From Anaerobiospirillum succiniciproducens DSM 6400 (lineage in GTDB: Bacteria; Pseudomonadota; Gammaproteobacteria; Enterobacterales; Succinivibrionaceae), in NCBI RefSeq assembly GCF_000482845.1, contig NZ_AXWV01000021.1:1-64000 (forward strand): a stretch of DNA of 64,000 bases, given 5' to 3'. Below, in pieces: positions 1 to 7,449 of this stretch. The notes under the pieces were generated by a model. The model searched no databases. It was not told the origin of the DNA and saw nothing but the letters and a program-made list of their open reading frames with translations. Every line of letters starts with the position of its first letter. Within the stretch, counting starts at the first letter, position 1. The position numbers and the translations under genes were made by a program.

Positions 1-2
1 TA

Positions 3-245
3 GTACAGGATGCTCCTAAAAGAGGTCGCGGACGACCAAAAGGCAGCCTAAACAAGAAAACCATCGAGGCGATTAAGAACGGCTTGATAGACCCAAATGC
101 ACCAAAGAGAGGAAGAGGTCGCCCTAGTGGCAGTCCAAACAAGATAAGCGGCCATTTCAAAAGGAACTTTATAGGAGCAATGCCTTATGGTCAAAAACAT
201 CCTGCTATCCGCAAGAATACCAATCCTAAGACTCTTTGGCCATAG
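3..245 (+). CDS. C-terminal part of an AT-hook-like basic protein (partial)
   Basis: The reading frame is open from the window edge to a TAG at 243-245, giving 80 visible residues and no start codon, so the gene begins outside. It contains two copies of a basic motif, APKRGRGRPKGSLNK (about residues 4-18) and APKRGRGRPSGSPNK (about 33-47), 29 residues apart. The core GRGRP resembles the AT-hook, which inserts into the minor groove of AT-rich DNA. The tail is also basic. A role in binding DNA is inferred from this motif only; the missing N-terminal part would decide the family. Confidence 0.6.
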   Translation, partial: VQDAPKRGRGRPKGSLNKKTIEAIKNGLIDPNAPKRGRGRPSGSPNKISGHFKRNFIGAMPYGQKHPAIRKNTNPKTLWP

Positions 246-652
246 AAAACTATGATATCTTTGGATACGCAAGATAACCGTCAGAACTTTGCAAAACACT
301 AGAGCAGAGTTCTGATAGTTCAAAGATTTGGTAAAGTTTTATTCAATAGATTTGCATATACATTCGTGTAATTGGCCTATCTAAAAGCCATTTGATATGG
401 ACTTTATTTGCTCATAGCGTGAATTAATCCCGCCAAACATACGATTATGGCCAGAGCTTCATAGCGAATTTAATAGCCTTGTGTTGTTAGATTCATCGTA
501 CTCAAGGGGTGCTAGTGGTCACAACTTCAAACATGTGATGGCATTAATGCGTTAAAAATTGTCATGTATAAGCGAATTTATGGTTTTTTATGCTATGTTA
601 TTGCAGCGCCGATAGAGGATTTTAGTTTGAGTCGGCACAGTTTGAGGTTTGT
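246..652. other. Spacer without recognisable gene
   Basis: This 407-base stretch between the AT-hook-like gene and the small cysteine-rich protein has no ORF with a credible ribosome binding site on either strand and no clear hairpin with a T-run. I see nothing else in it. Confidence 0.5.
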
Positions 653-943
653 ATGATTTATCTTGTATCTTTCGGCATTTTCTGTGTCTTCATCTTTTTC
701 TTATCACTCGGACTTATCTTCAAGCGTGGTGGCTTAAAGAGCGAAAGTGAAGCCCATGAGATTTTAGAGGGCATCAGCTGCGCTATGTGTAGCAATAGCG
801 GTTGCGGCTTCCATGGCCAGAAGAACCGTAAGCCTACTAAGAATTGCCTCACTAAGACTGAAGAGAATTTAACTACTAAGACAGCTTTACAAGGCACCGG
901 TTGTTCAACTGGTCAGTGCGAAATTAGCTTCAAGGAAGTCTAA
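653..943 (+). CDS. nqrM: Small membrane-anchored cysteine-rich protein, probable NqrM
   Basis: A 96-residue protein with one N-terminal membrane segment (about residues 3-24, ending in a basic FKRGG) followed by a cluster of cysteines (C43, C46, C51 in the stretch ISCAMCSNSGCGF) and a second pair near the C-terminus. NqrM proteins have this architecture: one transmembrane helix and a cytoplasmic Cys cluster used to deliver iron to the Na+-translocating NADH:quinone reductase. The flavin transferase apbE lies next downstream on the same strand, and apbE and nqrM are normally neighbours at the end of nqr operons. GAGG about 7 bases before the ATG supports the start. It is longer and more divergent than classical NqrM, so the name is probable, not certain. 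Confidence 0.55.
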   Translation: MIYLVSFGIFCVFIFFLSLGLIFKRGGLKSESEAHEILEGISCAMCSNSGCGFHGQKNRKPTKNCLTKTEENLTTKTALQGTGCSTGQCEISFKEV

Positions 944-1054
944 ACTCGCCGCCTTAAAGAATGACAAATGACTAAAGTGTGTTGTCTAGCGTGATTGCTT
1001 AGATGATTGTCATAATGTTCTCCTATAGGTTGGTTGATAGTCATTTGTCCCACG

Positions 1055-1102
1055 AAGCCTGCACAGCACTTCTAGGTTGAAGGCTAATGCAGGCTTTTTT
1101 TG
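1055..1102 (+). terminator. Rho-independent terminator after the NqrM-like gene
   Basis: AAGCCTGCA (1055-1063) pairs with TGCAGGCTT (1088-1096), followed directly by a T-run. The loop is about 24 bases. Confidence 0.6.
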
Positions 1103-1457
1103 TCTTAAATAGCTAGATGGCTACAATGTTAGTTTACATGGGCTATCTATTGAACTTAATGGCATGACAAGTGGCATAAGAGCTTATTTTGCCTGACAAA
1201 AATTTTAGTCTAACTTGCAATTGCCCGTTCTTTAGCTCTATAAATTGATTCAAAAGCGGCATAATCGTTTTAGTCAGCTATTAGCTTGAATTTACACTCA
1301 TGCCTGACTAACTCATGCTTAGTTCGATAGAGCTATTCATACTCAAGCGTCGGTTGATCGAGCGACAGGCTGATAACTCAAGATTGCTGATTAGTAATCA
1401 AGTTAATGATGATTTACTGATTGGCGCATATTATTTGTTGTGTGAAGGATAAATATC

Positions 1458-2585
1458 GTGAAAGCTTCTATTGTTTCAACGGCAGTTAAATGTGTAGTTG
1501 CCTCGTTACTCGCTTTAGGTTTAAGTGCATGCGGTGGAGATAAAGAAGTTCCAAAGAGCGATGTTCTGACACAAAAATTCGATCAAGTTACTAAGATCGA
1601 TGGCAAGACTTTCGGCACTTTCTACTATGTAACCGTACCAGGTGGCTATCCAGGCGGTGAAGAGACTTTACGTGCTGATGCTGAGTTTGTCTTCAAGAAA
1701 GTTTCTGATGCCATCTCAACTTTTGATCCAAAGGCTGAAATTGCACGCTTTAATGAGTTCAAGAGCACTGACTCTTTTATCATTACCTCTTATTTAGCTG
1801 ATGTGATTGAAGAAGTGGTTATGCAGTCTCGTCGCGTGGAACAATCTATGGATCCAACTGTCGGCCCATTAGTAAATCTGTGGGGCTTTGGTCCAAAAGG
1901 TGAAATTAGCCGATCTCCAAGCGAAGAAGATATTAAGAACACCTTAGAGTATGTAGGTTTAGAGCGTTTTGGTCTTTACAGAGCAGGTGATGAGGGTGCT
2001 TTCTTAAAGAAGACTGATCCTCGTGTTGAGCTTGATTTATCTACCATTGGTGAGGGCTTAGCTGCAGATGAGCTTGCTGCACTCATGGATCAAAAGGGCG
2101 TTGAAAACTACATGATTGCTGTTGCTGGTGCTATTCGTACTAAGGGCGCAAATCCTGATGGTAAGCTCTGGCGTGTAGGTATTGAAGACCCATTAAGCCA
2201 AGGTTCTAAGGTTTTTGCCGTTGCCTGCCCACAGTCTATGGCTATTTCAACTGCTGGCTCTTACCGTAACTTCTTCTTAGATAAAGATACTGACAAGTTC
2301 TACTCCCACATCATCGATACCAAGACTGGTAAGCCAATTAGCCACCGTACTGTTTCTGTATCAGTCATTGATCGTAGTGCTTTAATTACCGATGCAGTGG
2401 ATACTGGTTTATTAGTGTTAGGTGCTAAAAAAGCAGTTGAGTGGGGCGAGAAGAACTCTGTTGCTGTCTATGCTATTGAGATTGATAAGGATGGTAAGCC
2501 AGTAGCAACTTACTCACGTGCCTTTGAGCCATACTTAAAGTGCGTGGTTGACCCTAACATCATGCCATCTATGCCAAAGCCATAG
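1458..2585 (+). CDS. apbE: FAD:protein FMN transferase, lipoprotein
   Basis: Transfers FMN from FAD to a threonine of target proteins such as NqrB, NqrC and RnfG/RnfD; in the cell it is a periplasmic lipoprotein. The start is GTG, eight bases after AAGGA. Residues 1-25 form a lipoprotein signal with lipobox L22-S-A-C25. ApbE landmarks are all present: a GKTFGTFYYV stretch, DPTVGPLVNLWGFGP, DLSTIGEGLAADEL, AISTAGSYRNFF, and the C-terminal metal/FMN motif ITDAVDTGLLVLG. The 375-residue length is usual. It follows the probable nqrM, separated by about 500 bases and a terminator, so the two are probably transcribed apart. No nqr or rnf structural gene is in the window. Confidence 0.93.
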   Translation: MKASIVSTAVKCVVASLLALGLSACGGDKEVPKSDVLTQKFDQVTKIDGKTFGTFYYVTVPGGYPGGEETLRADAEFVFKKVSDAISTFDPKAEIARFNEFKSTDSFIITSYLADVIEEVVMQSRRVEQSMDPTVGPLVNLWGFGPKGEISRSPSEEDIKNTLEYVGLERFGLYRAGDEGAFLKKTDPRVELDLSTIGEGLAADELAALMDQKGVENYMIAVAGAIRTKGANPDGKLWRVGIEDPLSQGSKVFAVACPQSMAISTAGSYRNFFLDKDTDKFYSHIIDTKTGKPISHRTVSVSVIDRSALITDAVDTGLLVLGAKKAVEWGEKNSVAVYAIEIDKDGKPVATYSRAFEPYLKCVVDPNIMPSMPKP

Positions 2586-2762
2586 TCATCATCTCCCCAT
2601 AGAGGTCATGCCATAGAGTTTGCAGCGCACAGCTCTTAGAGGGGAGACCATAGCATTGCTCGAGCAATTAGCAGTCAAGCTTTTAGAGAGCTTAATTGCG
2701 TCAAGCTAAGGTTCGTAGATAGCAAGCTTACATACTTAAAGCTAAGCACTTTTGCTACAATA

Positions 2763-2809
2763 GGCCAGTCATTTTCAGCCGCGTAGGCTTGAGGATGCTG
2801 GCCATTTTT
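2763..2809 (+). terminator. Probable terminator after apbE
   Basis: GGCCAG (2763-2768) pairs with CTGGCC (2798-2803), with extension through a G-T pair, followed by ATTTTTG. Confidence 0.55.
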
Positions 2810-2954
2810 GTGGTCATAAAATCAATTTTATTCTTCTTTGTTATTGCATCTTCATTTAAGCAAGAGCTCCGATAACAGCCAGACCTAATTATATTAGGCA
2901 TGCTTGTGGAGGATATGCTTAAGCTGATGCACAGATGCTCAGGCAGCGCTAGTC

Positions 2955-4328
2955 ATGCACATTCATATTCTAGGAATCTGCGGTACCTTCATGGGTGGTA
3001 TCGCTTTAATTGCCAAGCAGGCAGGTCACAAGGTTACTGGTTCAGACTTAAATGTCTATCCACCAATGTCTGATGAGCTCCAAGAGGCTGGCATTGAAAT
3101 CTACCAAGGCTACGGAGCTGAGCAGCTTGACACTAAGCCAGATCTGATTGTAGTTGGCAATGTCATGAAGCGCGGCATGCCAGTAATTGAGCGTATGCTT
3201 AATGAGCACTTAAAGTATGTATCAGGCCCTGGTTTCCTTGAGGAGCTGTACCTACGTGAGAAGACTGTGCTTGCTGTTTCTGGTACTCATGGTAAGACCA
3301 CCACAACAGCTATGCTTACATGGATTTTAGAACATGCAGGTTTAAATCCAGGTTTCTTAGTTGGCGGTATTCCAGAGAACTTTGGCTACTCTGCTCGTGG
3401 AAGTGATAGCAAGTACTTTGTTATTGAGGCTGATGAGTACGACTGTGCTTTCTTTGATAAGCGCTCTAAGTTTGTTCACTACCACCCTGATATCGCCATC
3501 ATCAATAATATTGAGTTTGATCATGCCGATATCTTCAACTCCATTGAAGATATCAAAAAGCAGTTCCATCACATGGTACGTATCGTTCCATCAAACGGTG
3601 CCGTGATCTATCCATATGATGATGTTAATGCCCTCTCCACCATTAAGATGGGCCTGTGGTCTAAAGACATTGGTGTTGGTTCAGACAATTGCCCATACAA
3701 GCTTGAGATCACTGCTGCTGATGGTTCTAAGTTTAAGATCCTCAATGCCTCAGGTGCTTTAGAATGCGAAGTTGAGCTCAACGCCACTGGTATGCATAAC
3801 GCCCGTAATGCTTTCATGGCATTACTGGCAGCTCATGAGGCCGGTGTTCCTTTTGCTAAGGGTGCAGAGGCTATGGCTCTGTTCAAGATGCCAAAGCGTC
3901 GTATGGAGTTAGTCGCAAAGATCGGAACTGTAGAAGTGTATGACGACTTTGCTCACCACCCAACTGCTATCAAAACTACTTTAGATGGTTTACGTAAGCA
4001 TGTTGGCGAAGATCGCCGTATTGTGTGCGTATTTGAGCCTCGCTCCAATACCATGAAAATGGGCGGCAACAGTGAACTGCTTGGTGCATCATTCAACGAT
4101 GCCGATGAGGTTTTTGTATACCACAATGAGGCTGTAAGCTGGGATATGTCTGTGCTGGTAAAAGACTGCGCCAAGCCTCTTCATATCGTTGACACTAGCA
4201 CCGCAGATTTAATTGATGAGGTCGTAAAAGCAACTGATGACAACACTACTGTAGTGGTGATGAGTAATGGTGGCTTTGAGAATGTAAAGGGCCGTTTAGC
4301 TGATGCGCTTAAGGCAGCTAAGGCTTAG
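2955..4328 (+). CDS. mpl: UDP-N-acetylmuramate:L-Ala-gamma-D-Glu-meso-DAP ligase
   Basis: Mur-ligase family enzyme of cell-wall recycling: it attaches the salvaged tripeptide L-Ala-gamma-D-Glu-meso-DAP to UDP-MurNAc in the cytoplasm. The protein has 457 residues, the same length as E. coli Mpl. The N-terminal Rossmann part starts HILGICGTFMGG. The ATP loop is GTHGKTTTT (residues 110-118), followed by the Mur-ligase EADEYD (158-163) and a central FEPRSNTMKMG characteristic of Mpl. AGGCAG eight bases before the ATG is the ribosome binding site. It is monocistronic, bounded by terminators on both sides. Confidence 0.95.
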   Translation: MHIHILGICGTFMGGIALIAKQAGHKVTGSDLNVYPPMSDELQEAGIEIYQGYGAEQLDTKPDLIVVGNVMKRGMPVIERMLNEHLKYVSGPGFLEELYLREKTVLAVSGTHGKTTTTAMLTWILEHAGLNPGFLVGGIPENFGYSARGSDSKYFVIEADEYDCAFFDKRSKFVHYHPDIAIINNIEFDHADIFNSIEDIKKQFHHMVRIVPSNGAVIYPYDDVNALSTIKMGLWSKDIGVGSDNCPYKLEITAADGSKFKILNASGALECEVELNATGMHNARNAFMALLAAHEAGVPFAKGAEAMALFKMPKRRMELVAKIGTVEVYDDFAHHPTAIKTTLDGLRKHVGEDRRIVCVFEPRSNTMKMGGNSELLGASFNDADEVFVYHNEAVSWDMSVLVKDCAKPLHIVDTSTADLIDEVVKATDDNTTVVVMSNGGFENVKGRLADALKAAKA

Positions 4329-4405
4329 TTACTTAGAATGTAGGTTCTAAATCTTTAGAGGACGCTAAAGATAAGTAACTAGCTTTTTAGTAATTTGTAC
4401 CCAAG

Positions 4406-4445
4406 AAAAAAGGCTCTGAGCAGCAATACTCAGGGCCTTTTTAGA
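4406..4445. terminator. Bidirectional terminator between mpl and metY
   Basis: AGGCTCTGAG (4411-4420) pairs with CTCAGGGCCT (4429-4438), ten pairs including one G-T. It is flanked by an A-run on the left and a T-run on the right, so it can serve both convergent genes. Confidence 0.85.
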
Positions 4446-4576
4446 CTTAATACGCATAACACGCCATCTAAGACGTGTTATTTTGTGTAGTGGTTCTGTT
4501 TGAGCCTTGTACTTGGCTTCTTAGTGAAGCAATACTTGGCTAAATTATTTGTTTTAGATTCTAAGTTTAACTAGTG

Positions 4577-5848
4577 CTAGACATGCTCAAGTGCCTGCTT
4601 AAGATCAGCAATGATATCGGCAACATCCTCAAGACCAACGGACAGACGAATTGAGCCAGGCTTAATGCCGCAAGCTTCAAGCTGCTCATCAGTAAGCTGA
4701 CGGTGTGTTGAAGTGGCAGGATGAAGCACGCATGACTTGATATCGGCTACGTGAACCTTAAGGTCGATAAGCTTGAGACTGTCGATAAAACGAGCACCAG
4801 CATCACGACCACCCTTGATATCAAAAGAGATTACGCCAGAGCTGCCTTTCTTAAGATACTTTTGGGCCAGTTCATAATCTGGATGATCTTCGAGGCCTGG
4901 GTAGAATATAGATTCGATCTTGTCATTACCTTTTAAGAACTTAGCAACTTCTAAAGCATTAGAGCAGTAGCGATCCATTCTTAAAGGTAAGGTCTCTAAA
5001 CCTTGGTTGATGTAAAAAGCGTTCTGCGGGCTTTGTAAAAAGCCAAGATCACGGATGAGCTGTACACGAGCTTTAACGATATAAGCTGCCTTACCAAAGG
5101 CCTCTACATACTTGCATCCATGATAGGACTCATCAGGCTGAGCAAACTCAGGGAATTTATCCTTGTGAGCTAGCCAATCGAAATTGCCAGAGTCAACTAC
5201 TACGCCACCTACGCTTAAAGCATGGCCATCAATGTACTTAGTGGTGGAGTGCATTACGATGTCTGCACCGTACTCAATTGGACGGCATAAGTAAGGGGTG
5301 GCAAAGGTATTGTCGACAATTAAAGGTACGCCATGGTCATGAGCGAGCTTGGCAATACGTTCAATATCTAAAACGCGAGTAGATGGGTTAGCAATGGTCT
5401 CGGAGAAAACGGCCTTAGTGTTTGGACGAAAAGCCTTTGACAACTCTTCGTTAGGTAATGACTCATCAATAAAGCTTACTTCTACACCAAAACGCTTTAA
5501 GGTAACGGCCAGTAAATTAATAGTACCGCCGTATAGGCTGGAGCAGGCGACAATGTGGTCACCTGACTGCGCGATGTTCATAATGGACAGGAACGCGGCG
5601 GCCTGTCCTGATGATGTACAGATTGCACCAACACCGCCTTCTAAAGCGGCGATCTTTTGCTCAACACTATCCACGGTTGGATTAGCTAAGCGACTGTAGA
5701 AGAAGCCTGCAGCCTGCAGATCAAAAAGCTTAGCAACTTGTTCAGTGGTGTCGTATTTGTAAGTTGTACTCTGTACGATAGGAAGGGCACCTGGTTCACC
5801 GTTCTTTGGCTGATAACCTGCGCGAAGACATTTAGTTGCAAATTCCAT
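4577..5848 (-). CDS. metY: O-acetylhomoserine sulfhydrylase / aminocarboxypropyltransferase
   Basis: PLP-dependent enzyme of the Cys/Met metabolism family, making homocysteine from O-acetylhomoserine and sulfide in the cytoplasm. Visible are YSRLANPT (residues 51-58), the CTSSGQAA region (78-85), VDNTFATPY (178-186) and the PLP lysine in STTKYIDGH (Lys204). The 423-residue length and the long insert after the lysine fit MetY rather than MetB/MetC. A longer frame begins at 5869, but AGAAGGA lies inside it and is correctly spaced for the ATG at 5848, so I place the start there. MetZ-type O-succinylhomoserine sulfhydrylase is the main alternative. Confidence 0.88.
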   Translation of the reverse strand: MEFATKCLRAGYQPKNGEPGALPIVQSTTYKYDTTEQVAKLFDLQAAGFFYSRLANPTVDSVEQKIAALEGGVGAICTSSGQAAAFLSIMNIAQSGDHIVACSSLYGGTINLLAVTLKRFGVEVSFIDESLPNEELSKAFRPNTKAVFSETIANPSTRVLDIERIAKLAHDHGVPLIVDNTFATPYLCRPIEYGADIVMHSTTKYIDGHALSVGGVVVDSGNFDWLAHKDKFPEFAQPDESYHGCKYVEAFGKAAYIVKARVQLIRDLGFLQSPQNAFYINQGLETLPLRMDRYCSNALEVAKFLKGNDKIESIFYPGLEDHPDYELAQKYLKKGSSGVISFDIKGGRDAGARFIDSLKLIDLKVHVADIKSCVLHPATSTHRQLTDEQLEACGIKPGSIRLSVGLEDVADIIADLKQALEHV

Positions 5849-5899
5849 GAGACTTATCCTTCTTTGCAATTGATTGCCAATGTAAGTTGCGCACGCGGC

Positions 5900-5915
5900 A
5901 CTGACAATAGTCAGT
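5900..5915. promoter_or_regulatory. Perfect palindrome in the metY 5' region
   Basis: ACTGAC-AATA-GTCAGT is a six-pair inverted repeat with a four-base loop, about 50 bases before the metY start. It could be an RNA hairpin or an operator. It does not match the MetJ box (AGACGTCT) and I could not fit a SAM riboswitch around it. Confidence 0.35.
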
Positions 5916-6316
5916 TCAGGTAAGCCGATAACCTTACGGTTTGTGCTCTAAATCATGTATCAATAATATGCATCTCCATCACAAGCTCACAAGGATAGAA
6001 CTATGGTTTTAGCTATTTCGCACTAAATTTGAGCCAAAAACAGGGCACTAAACCATAATGGCTAGCATATTGCGCACTTATGGGGAGACATTTAGCATCT
6101 AAACGTATTGCCTTACAAAACTTTGCATAGCTGCAATGCCATAGTACATATAAGCTGTAGTGCTGTATTGAATGAGCATTGAGTAGCCATATTGATACAG
6201 GCTGCTCTCGTATACGGATGCTAGGAATGATAGGTTAGTGATCTTCTGCAGCTAAGATTAGGCTGTAGATCTTAGGTTATGCTATTCATTACTCATTTAG
6301 AATGTTGAGGTGTTTT

Positions 6317-6715
6317 ATGATTCTTTCTAAAAAGATCGTGTCGCTTGTGCTAGGTAGTTCTATGGCTCTTGTTGCTGCACTGCCAACTATGGCAAGTGCC
6401 GCTGTAGATCCTTGTGCTTTGTTCTACAGCCTAAAGAAAGATGCCTCATATGATGTAGTAAAAGTACAAGTACTAGGCGTGCAAAATGGTGTGGCAGGAG
6501 TGATGATCTTAGGCTTGCCTAAGCGCGTCAATGTAAGCCTTAACGGCATGGATGTATCACGCTTAAAGAACGACAGCAGACCGATTCAGTGTGGTCGCGA
6601 GCAGGTAGGTGAGCTCTCCTCATACGATTTGCGATCTATTGGCATTGATGCAGGCTACTTTGAGGTTCAATCTGGCTCATTATCTGACGGAATGTCAGTG
6701 CAGATTCCGCGTTAA
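6317..6715 (+). CDS. Small secreted protein of unknown function
   Basis: A 132-residue protein with a clear Sec signal peptide (lysines at 5-6, hydrophobic core to about residue 21, likely cleavage after ASA before AVDPC). The mature part of about 105 residues has two cysteines (in DPCALF and IQCGR) that could form a disulfide in the periplasm. I do not recognise a family. An ATG at 6302 is also in frame, but TGAGG at 6306-6310 is ideally placed for the ATG at 6317. It stands alone between divergent metY and a minus-strand gene. Confidence 0.7.
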   Translation: MILSKKIVSLVLGSSMALVAALPTMASAAVDPCALFYSLKKDASYDVVKVQVLGVQNGVAGVMILGLPKRVNVSLNGMDVSRLKNDSRPIQCGREQVGELSSYDLRSIGIDAGYFEVQSGSLSDGMSVQIPR

Positions 6716-6775
6716 TCTCAAGATCTTGTAAAGTACTTAAATTAAAGATCATGACCTTGAGAAGTGCTTGAACTT

Positions 6776-6789
6776 AAGATCATGATCTT
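6776..6789. repeat. 14-base palindrome and related copy after the secreted protein gene
   Basis: AAGATCATGATCTT is perfectly self-complementary. An imperfect copy (AAGATCATGACCTT) lies about 40 bases upstream. It could act as a 3' hairpin for the preceding gene, but there is no T-run. Confidence 0.35.
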
Positions 6790-6874
6790 TAGCTTCAGAA
6801 CATAGTTGCTGCATCAAAGATGCTACACATGTTCTTGTGGATAGAGGCTTGAATGGTAAGTAGCTATGCTCGAG

Positions 6875-7150
6875 CTACGCATCTAACCATTCAATTTCAT
6901 GTTCGACTTCCCAGAATGTTTTGCCATCAAACATAGGAGCTTTCTGAAAAGCATCACCACAGACTTGATAGGTAACATCATCGTGTTCCCAACGAAGGTT
7001 ATACGGTGGAAAGCATTCCATCACTTCCATATGGCATCCGCCATTCTGGTTGTAGCCCTGAAACCAGAACTTTTGTCCTCGAAACAAGAAAGGTATATCT
7101 TGGCCACTGTAGACGACTTCGATGAAATCGTTAGGATCGCCGTTAATCAT
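6875..7150 (-). CDS. Conserved-looking small cytosolic protein, function unknown
   Basis: A 91-residue acidic protein rich in aromatic residues (for example KFWFQGYNQNGG and FWEVEHEIEWLD), without signal peptide or membrane segment. The start is well supported: AGGAGGG lies eight bases before the ATG. The codon use is like that of the neighbours. I do not recognise the family. It is a single gene between the secreted protein gene and valS. Confidence 0.65.
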   Translation of the reverse strand: MINGDPNDFIEVVYSGQDIPFLFRGQKFWFQGYNQNGGCHMEVMECFPPYNLRWEHDDVTYQVCGDAFQKAPMFDGKTFWEVEHEIEWLDA

Positions 7151-7343
7151 AATGCTACCCTCCTGAAAATATGGGCTATGCTAGGTATTCATGCCCTTGG
7201 CAATTGAGTGTCACTTATCTAAGATATTTTTTAGATGATTGTACTAGTTGTGGTGGCAAATGTTTGCAGAGGATGCTTAAAGTATGCGGTTTATCACGCA
7301 TCGAGCTAAGGCATATGCGTGTTTCTCTTGATGATTCTGTGGA

Positions 7344-7383
7344 TAAAAAAAACGCCGCTACTCTTATGAGTGCGGCGTTTTTT
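7344..7383 (-). terminator. Terminator of valS
   Basis: ACGCCGC-T-ACTC pairs with GAGT-GCGGCGT around a TTAT loop (7352-7378), with A- and T-runs on either side. It lies about 70 bases beyond the valS stop. A second hairpin (AAGGATA/TATCCTT, about 7420-7438) precedes it. Confidence 0.88.
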
Positions 7384-7449
7384 GAGAGCTCAGATCAGTT
7401 CTTATGATCTGATGGAATTAAGGATAAGGCGTATCCTTACTAATTATGA

